The notes beneath the pieces are model-generated. The model did not search any database. It had not been told where the DNA came from and saw only the letters and a list, made by a program, of their open reading frames with translations. From Limnohabitans sp. WS1 (GTDB lineage: Bacteria > Pseudomonadota > Gammaproteobacteria > Burkholderiales > Burkholderiaceae_C), in assembly GCF_003063265.1 (NCBI RefSeq), contig NZ_NERU01000003.1, forward strand, positions 186,001 to 250,000: a DNA stretch of 64,000 nucleotides, read 5' to 3'. The translations under genes were made by a program, and so were the position numbers. Positions 7,255-15,429 of this stretch are shown here, piece by piece. Position 1 is the first letter of the stretch, and each line of letters opens with the position of its first letter.

Positions 7255-7297
7255 TTGACAGAAAGCCTGTGTTTGAATAGATTACTAACCAGTCAGT
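7255..7297 (+). promoter_or_regulatory. Sigma-70 promoter and palindromic operator of the RND pump
   Basis: TTGACA (7255-7260) and TAGATT (7278-7283) are separated by 17 bp. Immediately downstream, 7284-7297 reads ACTAACCAGTCAGT, a palindrome of the form ACTnACnnGTnAGT. A site over the transcription start fits repression by a TetR/AcrR-type regulator. No such regulator gene is present in the window. Confidence 0.7.
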
Positions 7298-7322
7298 CAT
7301 TATCTTTTTCTCCGGGAATTCC

Positions 7323-8483
7323 ATGCCACGCTCTTTGTCACTCGCCACGCGGCGAGTTTTTCATTTTTGTGCCACCGCCCTTGTGTTGGCGACTTTGGCT
7401 GCTTGTTCCAAAAAGGAGGCTCCACAAGAGCCCTTGCGTTCGGTCAAGCTGGTCACGGTGTCGGGGTCTGATTTGAATGTGTCGGGTGAGTATTCGGGCG
7501 AGGTGCGGGCACGGGTGGAATCTCGTTTGGGGTTTCAGGTGGCGGGCAAGCTGGTGCAGCGCCCCGCCGAGCCGGGTCAGCGAGTGGCGGCGGGTCAGTT
7601 GCTGGCCTTGATCGATGCCAAAGATTACCAATTGGCGGCCCAGGCGGCGGCGGCTCAGGTGGTGTCGGCCCAGAGTCAGCGCGATCTGGCTGCGGCAGAT
7701 TTCAAGCGTTTTGAGGCTTTGAAGGCGCAAAACTTCATCAGCGGTGCCGACTTGGAGCGGCGTGACGCCACGCTCAAAGCGGCCGATGCACAACTCAACC
7801 AAGCCAAGGCCCAGGCGCAAGCCCAAAACAACCAAGCCGGTTATGCCCGTTTGACGGCCACCCAGTCGGGCGTGATCACGGGCGTTGACGCCGAGGTGGG
7901 CCAGGTGGTGTCCGCAGGTCAGCCGGTGGTGCGCCTGGCGCACGATGGCCCCCGCGATGCGGTGTTTGCCGTGTCCGAGGCCATGGCGATGGCCCTGAAA
8001 GTGGGTCAGAGCCTGCGGGCGACCTTGGTGAGCACGGGCCAGCCTTTACAAGGCAAGGTGCGTGAACTGGCCGCCAGTGCCGATCCCGTGACGCGCACTT
8101 ACACCGTCAAGCTGGCGCTGGAGGCGTCTGAGCGCTTGCCTTTGGGCAGCACCGTCAATGTGTTGGCCACGCAATTGCCGGGCAGTCAGGCGGGGGTGAT
8201 CAAGTTGCCCACCAGTGCTTTGCGCCAAGAAGGGGCTGGCACCGTGGTGTGGGTGTTTGATCCGGCCAGCATGACGGTCAACACCCAGCCCGTGCAGGTG
8301 GGAGCGGTTGAGGGCAATGAGGTCGTGATTTCCTCGGGCCTCAAACCCGGGCAGCAGGTGGTGAGTGCGGGTGTGCATGTGCTCTCGCCCGGCCAGAAGG
8401 TGACGGTTTACAACGCGCCAGCTCCCGCTGCGGCCCCGGTGGCCGTTCCCGCCGTGGCAGGCGCATCTGCAGCGCAGCGGTGA
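7323..8483 (+). CDS. RND efflux pump periplasmic adaptor (membrane fusion lipoprotein)
   Basis: A 386-residue HlyD/AcrA-type adaptor that bridges an inner-membrane RND pump to an outer-membrane channel. The signal peptide ends in a lipobox (TLAAC, Cys about residue 28). Then come a barrel-sandwich half (RLGFQVAGKLVQRPAEPGQRVAAGQLLALID), an alpha-hairpin of Ala/Gln-rich coiled coil (about residues 100-175), the second lipoyl half (ATQSGVITGVDAEVGQVV) and C-terminal beta domains. It lies four bases before the permease gene, forming one operon. Substrates cannot be inferred. Confidence 0.92.
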   Translation: MPRSLSLATRRVFHFCATALVLATLAACSKKEAPQEPLRSVKLVTVSGSDLNVSGEYSGEVRARVESRLGFQVAGKLVQRPAEPGQRVAAGQLLALIDAKDYQLAAQAAAAQVVSAQSQRDLAAADFKRFEALKAQNFISGADLERRDATLKAADAQLNQAKAQAQAQNNQAGYARLTATQSGVITGVDAEVGQVVSAGQPVVRLAHDGPRDAVFAVSEAMAMALKVGQSLRATLVSTGQPLQGKVRELAASADPVTRTYTVKLALEASERLPLGSTVNVLATQLPGSQAGVIKLPTSALRQEGAGTVVWVFDPASMTVNTQPVQVGAVEGNEVVISSGLKPGQQVVSAGVHVLSPGQKVTVYNAPAPAAAPVAVPAVAGASAAQR

Positions 8484-8487
8484 TCGC

Positions 8488-11400
8488 ATGAACAGCACCG
8501 ACAACAACCGTTTTAACCTCTCGCGCTGGGCGCTGGAGCACCCGGCCCTGACCCGCTACCTGATGGTGGTGTTGATGGTCTTGGGCATGGCGTCTTACTT
8601 TCAATTGGGCCAGGATGAAGACCCGCCCTTCACCTTTCGGGCCATGGTGGTGCGGGCCTACTGGCCCGGGGCCACGGCCGCGCAAATGGCCGAGCAGGTG
8701 ACCGACAAAATTGAGCGCACCCTGCAAGAGGTGCCTTACGCCGACAAGATACGCAGTTATTCCAAGCCGGGTGAGGCGCAGATCATTTTTCAGATCAAGG
8801 ACAACTCCAAGCCCGGCGACGTGCCCCAGGTCTGGTACGCCGTGCGTAAAAAGATCGGCGACATGCGTGGCAGTTTGCCGCCAGGCGTGGTGGGACCGTT
8901 TTTTAACGACGAGTTTGGCGATGTGTACGGGGTGATTTACGCCATCAGCGGGCAGGGCTTCACGCCTGCCGAGATCAAGACGCAGGCCGACAGCTTGCGG
9001 CAACAGTTGCTGCGCGTGCCCGATGTGGCCAAGGTGGAGCTGTTTGGCGTTCAAGACGAAAAGATTTTTGTCGAAGTGTCGCAAAAGAAGCTCGCGCAAA
9101 TGGGCCTGGACATGGGCGCTGTGTTGGCCCAGTTGGCCCAGCAAAACGCGGTGGAGTCGGCGGGCAGTGTTCAATCGCCTGCTGATGTGGTGCAGGTGCG
9201 TGTGGGGGGGCAGTTGCAGTCCCTGCAAGATCTGCAGGCCATGCCGATTCGGGGTGTTTCGGGGGCGCAAATCCGCTTGTCTGACATCGCCACCGTGACG
9301 CGGGGTTATGCCGATCCGGCCAGCGTGAAAGTGCGCCACGACGGCCAGGAAGTGATTGCCTTGGGGGTTTCCATGGGCAAAGGCGGGGACATCATTGCTT
9401 TGGGCAAGTCTTTGCGTGGCACGATCGAGGCCACCCAGGCCAGCTTGCCTGCAGGCATGACCCTGACGCAGGTGCAGGACCAGCCCAGTGCGGTATCGAC
9501 TTCGGTCAATGAGTTCATCAAGGTGCTGATTGAGGCGGTGGTGATTGTGTTGGCGGTGAGCTTTTTGGCGCTGGGCCTGCACAAGCGGCCGGGCCACAAC
9601 CCCTTGTGGCTGCGTTGGACTTTGGACATTCGCCCCGGTTTGGTGGTGGGCATCACCATTCCGCTGGTGTTGGCGGTGACCTTTTTGGCCATGCACTATC
9701 TGGGCATTGGCTTGCACAAAATCTCGCTGGGCTCGCTCATCATTGCATTGGGCCTGCTGGTGGACGACGCCATCATTGCGGTGGAGATGATGGTGCGCAA
9801 GATGGAGGAGGGTTATGACAAGGTGCGTGCCGCGACCTTTGCTTATGAATTGACGGCCATGCCCATGCTCACGGGCACCTTGATCACGGCGGCGGGCTTT
9901 TTGCCGATTGGCATGGCCAAGTCCATGACGGGCGAGTACACCTTTGCGATTTTTGCAGTCACGGTGGTGGCTTTGTTGGTCAGTTGGGTGGCCTCGGTTT
10001 ATTTTGTGCCGTATTTGGGGGCTGTTTTGCTCAAACCCCCAGCCCATGTTGTGTCCGCCGCACAGCTGGACTCTGCCGAGATGTTCAACACGCCGTTTTA
10101 CCGCCACTTCCGCACTTGGGTGACTTGGTGCGTGACGCACCGCTGGAAGACGATCGCCATCACGGTGTTCCTGTTTGCCATGGGGATCGTGGGCATGGGC
10201 AAGGTGCAGCAGCAGTTTTTTCCGGACTCTTCGCGCCCTGAAATCATGGTGGACTTGTGGCTGCCAGAGGGCTCGCCATTCAAGGCCAGTGAGGACATGG
10301 CCAAACGGGTCGAGCTTCGCTTGGCCCAAGAGGCGGGTGTGAAATCGGTCACGACGTGGGTGGGCTCGGGTGTGCCGCGCTTTTATTTGCCGCTGGACCA
10401 GGTCTTTCCGCAGACCAACGTGTCGCAGTTGATCGTGCTGCCGACCGACTTGAAAACCCGTGAAATTTTGAGGGCCAAGCTGCCTGCTTTGTTGGCCCAG
10501 GAGTTTCCCGAGGTGCGTGGGCGCGTCAAGTTGCTGCCCAACGGGCCGCCTGTGCCTTACCCGGTGCAGTTTCGCGTGGTGGGACCCGATCCGCAGGTTT
10601 TGCGCTTGAAGGCCGATGAGATCAAGGCTCAAATGCGCTTGAATCCGAACACCCGGGGTGTGAACGACAACTGGAACGAGTCGGTCAAGTCGGTTCGCCT
10701 GGAAATCGACCAAGCCCAAGCGCGGGCCTTGGGGGTGACCAGCCAGTCGATTGCACAGGCTTCTCGCACTTTGCTCAGTGGCACGCCCGTGGGGCAGTTC
10801 CGCGAAGGCGACAAGCTCATCGATATCGTGTTGCGCCAGCCTCTGGCCGAGCGCGATGCCTTGTCAGACTTGGGTCAAGCCTACGTGCCCACGGCCTCAG
10901 GTCGCTCGATTCCTCTGCTGCAGGTGGCCAGACCGGTGTTTGCCTGGGAGCCAGGGGTGATGTGGCGCGAGGGGCGGCAGTTTGCCATCACCGTGCAAGC
11001 CGATATTGCAGAGGGCCTGCAAGGGGCCACGGTCACGGCGCAGTTGCTGCCCGACCTGAAAAAAACCGAGGCCACTTGGCAAGGTCAGGGCTTGATGGGC
11101 TACCGCATTGAGGTGGCCGGCGCTGTGGAAGAAAGCTCCAAAGGATCGGCCTCGATTGCGGCGGGCGTGCCCGTCATGTTGTTCATCACCTTCACCTTGC
11201 TCATGCTGCAGCTGCAAAGTTTCAGCCGCGCGATGCTGGTGTTTTTGACCGGGCCTTTGGGCATGGCGGGTGTAGCGGGGGCTTTGTTGGTTCTTGACCG
11301 GCCGTTTGGTTTTGTCGCGCTGCTGGGCGTGATTGCGCTCATGGGCATGATTCAACGCAACTCGGTGATCTTGATCGACCAAATTGAGCAGGACCGGGCG

Positions 11401-11643
11401 GCGGGCATGGCCCCATGGCAGGCGATTGTGGAGTCGGCGGTGCGCCGTTTGCGCCCGATTGTGTTGACCGCTGCTGCAGCAGTTTTGGCCATGATCCCGC
11501 TGTCGCGCAGCATTTTCTGGGGGCCGATGGCGGTGGCCATCATGGGGGGGCTGGTGGTGGCAACGGCCTTGACCTTGCTGGCGCTGCCGGCCATGTATGC
11601 CGCTTGGTTCAGAATTGAACGGCCAAATCAAGCCCATGCCTGA
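8488..11643 (+). CDS. RND efflux permease (AcrB/HAE1-like)
   Basis: A 1051-residue, twelve-helix proton-driven efflux pump. The N-terminus includes the first transmembrane helix (LTRYLMVVLMVLGMASYF) followed by a large periplasmic porter domain. The proton-relay Asp pair is in GLLVDDAIIAVEMM in TM4 (about residues 425-438). A second large loop and TM7-12 follow, including ITFTLLMLQLQSFSRAML and GMIQRNSVILIDQIEQ. With the preceding adaptor it forms two parts of a tripartite pump; no outer-membrane factor is encoded here, so it probably borrows a TolC/OprM-type channel. Size and two-fold repeat are normal. Confidence 0.93.
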   Translation: MNSTDNNRFNLSRWALEHPALTRYLMVVLMVLGMASYFQLGQDEDPPFTFRAMVVRAYWPGATAAQMAEQVTDKIERTLQEVPYADKIRSYSKPGEAQIIFQIKDNSKPGDVPQVWYAVRKKIGDMRGSLPPGVVGPFFNDEFGDVYGVIYAISGQGFTPAEIKTQADSLRQQLLRVPDVAKVELFGVQDEKIFVEVSQKKLAQMGLDMGAVLAQLAQQNAVESAGSVQSPADVVQVRVGGQLQSLQDLQAMPIRGVSGAQIRLSDIATVTRGYADPASVKVRHDGQEVIALGVSMGKGGDIIALGKSLRGTIEATQASLPAGMTLTQVQDQPSAVSTSVNEFIKVLIEAVVIVLAVSFLALGLHKRPGHNPLWLRWTLDIRPGLVVGITIPLVLAVTFLAMHYLGIGLHKISLGSLIIALGLLVDDAIIAVEMMVRKMEEGYDKVRAATFAYELTAMPMLTGTLITAAGFLPIGMAKSMTGEYTFAIFAVTVVALLVSWVASVYFVPYLGAVLLKPPAHVVSAAQLDSAEMFNTPFYRHFRTWVTWCVTHRWKTIAITVFLFAMGIVGMGKVQQQFFPDSSRPEIMVDLWLPEGSPFKASEDMAKRVELRLAQEAGVKSVTTWVGSGVPRFYLPLDQVFPQTNVSQLIVLPTDLKTREILRAKLPALLAQEFPEVRGRVKLLPNGPPVPYPVQFRVVGPDPQVLRLKADEIKAQMRLNPNTRGVNDNWNESVKSVRLEIDQAQARALGVTSQSIAQASRTLLSGTPVGQFREGDKLIDIVLRQPLAERDALSDLGQAYVPTASGRSIPLLQVARPVFAWEPGVMWREGRQFAITVQADIAEGLQGATVTAQLLPDLKKTEATWQGQGLMGYRIEVAGAVEESSKGSASIAAGVPVMLFITFTLLMLQLQSFSRAMLVFLTGPLGMAGVAGALLVLDRPFGFVALLGVIALMGMIQRNSVILIDQIEQDRAAGMAPWQAIVESAVRRLRPIVLTAAAAVLAMIPLSRSIFWGPMAVAIMGGLVVATALTLLALPAMYAAWFRIERPNQAHA

Positions 11644-11710
11644 ATTTGGGCAATTGAAGCGGCTAAAATAGAAAGTTGACCGATTTCAAGCGGGCGGTCA
11701 GGTGTGTCAA

Positions 11711-11749
11711 AGGGCTTTAGGGCCTTGTGATGGGCCTGACGCCCTTTTT
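11711..11749 (+). terminator. Rho-independent terminator after the RND operon
   Basis: Paired arms AGGGC/GCCCT and inner GGCC/GGCC with an internal loop are followed by TTTTT. It separates the pump operon from tRNA-Leu. Confidence 0.65.
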
Positions 11750-11759
11750 GTTTGGACAT

Positions 11760-11846
11760 GCGCGGGTGGCGAAATTGGTAGACGCACCAGGTTTAGGTCC
11801 TGACGGTGGCAACACTGTGCGGGTTCGAGTCCCGCCCCGCGCACCA
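11760..11846 (+). tRNA. tRNA-Leu(UAG)
   Basis: An 87-nt class II tRNA. The acceptor arm is GCGCGGG/CCCGCGC with encoded ACCA. The D-arm reads GGCGAAATTGGTAGACGC, the anticodon loop TTTAGGT gives anticodon UAG, a long variable arm follows, and the T-loop is GGTTCGAGTCC. It closely resembles Escherichia coli tRNA-Leu(UAG). Confidence 0.97.
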
Positions 11847-11910
11847 ACTGACTTGTGGCAACAGGGTTGACCTGTTGGCCTGTGAGACATTCAATTAACC
11901 GAGAACGACG

Positions 11911-13224
11911 ATGACTGTGACTGTTGAAACCCTTGAAAAGCTGGAACGCAAGATCACCCTGACTGTGCCTGTGACGGCCATCCAGTCTGAAGTGGATGCT
12001 CGCCTGAAGAAAATGGCCCGCACCGTCAAGATGGACGGTTTCCGTCCAGGCAAAGTGCCCATGAACGTGGTCGCTCAGCGTTACGGTTACTCGGTTCAGT
12101 ACGAAGTTCTGAACGACAAAGTGGGTGAAGCCTTCTCGGTGGCGGCCAATGAAGCCCAAGTGCGTGTGGCCGGCCAGCCCCGCATCTCTGAAAAAGAAGG
12201 CGCACCCGAAGGTCAATTGACTTTTGATGCCATTTTTGAGGTCTATCCCGAAGTCAAGCTGGGCAACCTGGCCGACACCGAAGTCGAAAAACTCACGGCT
12301 GAAGTGTCCGATGCCGCCATCGACAAAACCATCGACATCCTGCGCAAGCAGCGCCGTACCTTCGCCCAGCGTGCACAAGATGTGGCTGCCCAAGAGGGTG
12401 ACCGTGCCACCATCGACTTCGAAGGCAAGATCGATGGTGAAGTGTTCTCTGGCGGCAAAGCCGATGACTTCCAGTTCATTTTGGGCGACGGCCAGATGCT
12501 CAAGGAATTCGAAGATGCCGTGAGCGGCATGAAAACGGGCGAGAGCAAGACTTTCCCCTTGGCTTTCCCTGCCGATTACCACGGCCAAGATGTGGCTGGC
12601 AAAACAGCCGACTTCATGGTCACGGTCAAGAAACTCGAAGCCGCCCATTTGCCTGAAGTCAACGAAGCCCTGGCCAAGTCCTTGGGCATTGCCGACGCCA
12701 CTGTCGAAGGTCTGCGTGCCGACATCCGCAAAAACCTCGAGCGTGAAGTCAAGTTCCGCTTGCTGGCTCGCAACAAGCAAGCCGCCATGGACGCCCTGGT
12801 GTCCAAGGCCGAGCTGGACCTGCCCCAAGCCATCGTGCAAAACGAAATCGAGCGTCTGAAGGAAGGTGCTCGCGCAGATCTGAAGCAGCGCGGCGTCAAG
12901 GATGCTGACAAGGCCCCGATTCCCGATGACATCTTCCGTCCCCAAGCCGAGCAGCGCGTGCGCCTGGGTCTGGTGGTCGCTGAGGTTGTGCGCGGCAACA
13001 CACTGCACGCCAAGCCTGAGCAAATCCAAGCCCACATTCTCGAGTTGGCCTCCAGCTACGAGCGTCCAGAAGACGTGGTGCGTTGGTACAACAGCGACAA
13101 CCAGCGTTTGGCCGAAGTCGAGGCTGTGGTCATTGAGAGCAATGTGTCTGATTTCGTTTTGGGCCAAGCCAAGGTCACCGAAAAAGCCATCACGTTTGAA
13201 GAGCTGATGGGCCAGCAGGCCTGA
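11911..13224 (+). CDS. tig: Trigger factor
   Basis: A 437-residue ribosome-associated chaperone and peptidyl-prolyl isomerase that meets nascent chains at the exit tunnel. The N-terminal ribosome-binding domain contains the signature DGFRPGKVPMNVV (about residues 44-56; canonical GFRxGKxP). The FKBP-like PPIase domain occupies about residues 150-245 (EGDRATIDFEGKIDGEVF to MVTVKKLE), followed by the long helical chaperone domain. It heads the classic tig-clpP-clpX-lon order, seen in many proteobacteria, linking folding with proteolysis. Confidence 0.97.
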   Translation: MTVTVETLEKLERKITLTVPVTAIQSEVDARLKKMARTVKMDGFRPGKVPMNVVAQRYGYSVQYEVLNDKVGEAFSVAANEAQVRVAGQPRISEKEGAPEGQLTFDAIFEVYPEVKLGNLADTEVEKLTAEVSDAAIDKTIDILRKQRRTFAQRAQDVAAQEGDRATIDFEGKIDGEVFSGGKADDFQFILGDGQMLKEFEDAVSGMKTGESKTFPLAFPADYHGQDVAGKTADFMVTVKKLEAAHLPEVNEALAKSLGIADATVEGLRADIRKNLEREVKFRLLARNKQAAMDALVSKAELDLPQAIVQNEIERLKEGARADLKQRGVKDADKAPIPDDIFRPQAEQRVRLGLVVAEVVRGNTLHAKPEQIQAHILELASSYERPEDVVRWYNSDNQRLAEVEAVVIESNVSDFVLGQAKVTEKAITFEELMGQQA

Positions 13225-13247
13225 TGAGGTCTTTGAACCCTTGAACA

Positions 13248-13290
13248 ATGGGGCTTGTGCCGGGCTTGCAGTTCGGCAGACAAGCCCCAT
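13248..13290 (+). promoter_or_regulatory. Long hairpin between tig and clpP
   Basis: Perfect 11-bp arms (ATGGGGCTTGT at 13248-13258 and ACAAGCCCCAT at 13280-13290) enclose a 21-nt loop that itself contains GCCG/CGGC. There is no T-tract, so it is not a standard terminator. It may stabilise or process the tig transcript. Its 3' arm overlaps the proposed heat-shock -10. Confidence 0.5.
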
Positions 13291-13292
13291 CT
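13265..13292 (+). promoter_or_regulatory. Putative sigma-32 (heat-shock) promoter of clpP
   Basis: CTTGCAG (13265-13271) and CCCCATCT (13285-13292) are separated by 13 bp. The consensus for sigma-32 is CTTGAAA and CCCCATnT with an 11-16 bp spacer. The -10 match is complete and the -35 lacks one or two bases. ClpP belongs to the sigma-32 regulon in Escherichia coli. Confidence 0.5.
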
Positions 13293-13343
13293 CATTGGTG
13301 GGCCTGACAAACGGGTTAAAGTCTCAAACATAATTTTGGAGAA

Positions 13344-13955
13344 ATGATGAGCGCACTGGACATCACAAATTTGGGCATGGTCCCCATGGTCGTCGAGCAA
13401 TCGGGCCGTGGCGAACGCGCTTACGACATTTACTCGCGTTTGCTCAAAGAGCGTGTGATCTTTTTGGTGGGTGAGGTCAACGACCACATGGCCAATTTGA
13501 TCGTGGCCCAGTTGTTGTTTTTGGAAAGCGAAAACCCCGAAAAGGACATTTCGCTGTACATCAACTCGCCCGGTGGCTCGGTGAGCGCAGGCATGGCGAT
13601 TTACGACACCATGAACTTCATCAAGCCCGATGTGTCCACGCTGTGCAATGGCATGGCCGCGAGCATGGGCGCTTTCTTGCTGTCCTCGGGTGCCAAAGGC
13701 AAGCGGTTTTCACTGCCTAACTCCAAGATCATGATTCACCAGCCATTGGGCGGTGCGCGTGGCCAGGCGACCGAGATTGAAATTGCCGCTCGCGAGATTG
13801 TCAAAACGCGCGCTCATTTGAACCGCATCTTGTCCGAAAACACCGGCCAGCCGCTTTCAAAGATCGAACTCGACACCGAGCGTGACTATTATTTGTCTGC
13901 TGCCGAGGCCAAGGACTATGGCTTGGTCGATGAGGTGATTTCCAAACGCGCTTGA
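13344..13955 (+). CDS. clpP: ATP-dependent Clp protease proteolytic subunit
   Basis: A 203-residue self-compartmentalising serine peptidase that forms a tetradecamer and degrades substrates unfolded by ClpX or ClpA. The nucleophile is Ser in [11 protein letters not shown] (about residue 107), the base His is in IMIHQPLGG (about 132), and the acid Asp lies in the [16 protein letters not shown] segment (about 180). The N-terminal [23 protein letters not shown] is typical. Two adjacent ATG codons could start it; GGAG lies just upstream. A terminator separates it from clpX. Confidence 0.97.
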   Translation: MMSALDITNLGMVPMVVEQSGRGERAYDIYSRLLKERVIFLVGEVNDHMANLIVAQLLFLESENPEKDISLYINSPGGSVSAGMAIYDTMNFIKPDVSTLCNGMAASMGAFLLSSGAKGKRFSLPNSKIMIHQPLGGARGQATEIEIAAREIVKTRAHLNRILSENTGQPLSKIELDTERDYYLSAAEAKDYGLVDEVISKRA

Positions 13956-13985
13956 GGGTGACCGGCCTGGCCGGCACTTTGGTTC

Positions 13986-14020
13986 ACGGCGTTTACCTCC
14001 AAAGGGTGAGCGCCGTTTTT
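13986..14020 (+). terminator. Rho-independent terminator between clpP and clpX
   Basis: Stem ACGGCGTTTACC/GGGTGAGCGCCGT (some G-U pairs) with a short loop, ending in TTTTT. It implies at least partly separate expression of clpX. Confidence 0.7.
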
Positions 14021-14064
14021 CTTTCGTTATCATTGACGAATATCCGGATTCCGAGGCGACATTT

Positions 14065-15330
14065 ATGGCCGACAAAAAAGGCTCAAGCACTGAAAAAAAC
14101 CTGTTTTGCTCCTTTTGTGGCAAGAGCCAGCACGAGGTCAAAAAGCTGATAGCAGGTCCTTCTGTGTTCATCTGTGACGAATGCATTGACTTGTGCAATG
14201 ACATCGTGCGCGATGAACTGGCCACCACCACGGTGGCTGAAGGGGCCAAAGAGGGTTTGCCCACACCGTTGGACATCAAGAACAACCTGGACAATTATGT
14301 GATTGGTCAGGAAAAGGCCAAGCGCAGCTTGGCGGTGGCGGTGTACAACCACTACAAACGCCTCAAGCACAAAGAGTCGGCCAAAAAAGACGAGGTCGAA
14401 TTGGCCAAGAGCAACATTTTGCTGATCGGCCCAACCGGCTCAGGCAAAACCCTGTTGGCTCAGACCATGGCCCGGATGTTGGACGTGCCCTTTGTCATGG
14501 CCGATGCCACCACGTTGACCGAAGCCGGTTATGTGGGCGAGGACGTTGAGAACATCGTGGCCAAGCTGCTGCAAACTTGCAACTACGACGTCGAGCGTGC
14601 GCAACGCGGCATTGTCTACATCGACGAAATCGACAAGATCACCCGCAAGTCGGACAACCCCTCGATCACCCGTGATGTGTCGGGTGAGGGTGTGCAACAG
14701 GCTTTGCTCAAGTTGGTCGAAGGCACCATGGCCAGTGTGCCTCCTCAAGGTGGCCGCAAGCACCCCAACCAAGACTTTTTGCAGATCGACACCACCAACA
14801 TCTTGTTCATTTGTGGTGGCGCCTTTGCAGGTCTTGAAAAGGTCATTGAGAACCGCACTGAATCAGGCGGGATTGGCTTCGGGGCTTCTGTCAAAAGCAA
14901 GAAGCAACGCTCGCTCACCGATGTGTTCAATGAAGTGGAGCCAGAAGATCTGATCAAATTTGGCCTGATTCCCGAGTTGGTCGGTCGTTTGCCCGTGATC
15001 GCCACCTTGGCTGAACTCACCGAAGAGGCCTTGGTGCAAATTCTGACCGAGCCGAAAAACGCTGTCGTCAAACAATTCACCAAGCTCTTGGCCATGGAAG
15101 GCGTTGACCTTGAAGTGCGCCCCAATGCACTCACAGCCATGGCCCGCAAAGCCTTGGCCCGCAAAACGGGTGCACGTGGTTTGCGTTCCATCATGGAGCA
15201 AGCCTTGATCGACACCATGTTTGAATTGCCCAACCAAGCGAATGTTGAAAAAGTGGTGGTGGACGAGTCCGTCATCGACGACAACAAACCTCCCTTGCTG
15301 GTTTACCGCGAGTCGGCCAAACAGGCCTGA
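14065..15330 (+). CDS. clpX: ATP-dependent Clp protease ATP-binding subunit ClpX
   Basis: A 421-residue hexameric AAA+ unfoldase that feeds tagged proteins to ClpP. The N-terminal C4 zinc-binding domain ([14 protein letters not shown], then [10 protein letters not shown]) recognises substrates and adaptors. The AAA+ core has Walker A GPTGSGKT (about residue 122), Walker [10 protein letters not shown] (about 190), and pore loop GYVGEDVEN. An IGF loop for docking on ClpP is visible as GIGFGASV. The C-terminal sensor-2 motif is [12 protein letters not shown]. It follows the clpP terminator and precedes lon. Confidence 0.97.
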   Translation: MADKKGSSTEKNLFCSFCGKSQHEVKKLIAGPSVFICDECIDLCNDIVRDELATTTVAEGAKEGLPTPLDIKNNLDNYVIGQEKAKRSLAVAVYNHYKRLKHKESAKKDEVELAKSNILLIGPTGSGKTLLAQTMARMLDVPFVMADATTLTEAGYVGEDVENIVAKLLQTCNYDVERAQRGIVYIDEIDKITRKSDNPSITRDVSGEGVQQALLKLVEGTMASVPPQGGRKHPNQDFLQIDTTNILFICGGAFAGLEKVIENRTESGGIGFGASVKSKKQRSLTDVFNEVEPEDLIKFGLIPELVGRLPVIATLAELTEEALVQILTEPKNAVVKQFTKLLAMEGVDLEVRPNALTAMARKALARKTGARGLRSIMEQALIDTMFELPNQANVEKVVVDESVIDDNKPPLLVYRESAKQA

Positions 15331-15373
15331 CCCATCTTGGCTGCACCGCCCGCAAACCATTTGTCATGAATGG

Positions 15374-15401
15374 CTTGAAATTGCGGGGGCAGCATCCATG
15401 T
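15374..15401 (+). promoter_or_regulatory. Putative sigma-32 (heat-shock) promoter of lon
   Basis: A perfect -35 CTTGAAA (15374-15380) is followed after 13 bp by ATCCATGT (15394-15401), matching six of eight positions of CCCCATnT. The spacing is the same as at the clpP site. lon is a well-known sigma-32 target. Confidence 0.55.
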
Positions 15402-15429
15402 GTAGCTGAATTGATCCGAGGGATACACC

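Noticed and set aside
8341..10719. Open frame of 792 codons opposite the RND permease
   Set aside because: Antisense shadow with His/Arg-rich composition and no domain; the plus-strand permease is clear.
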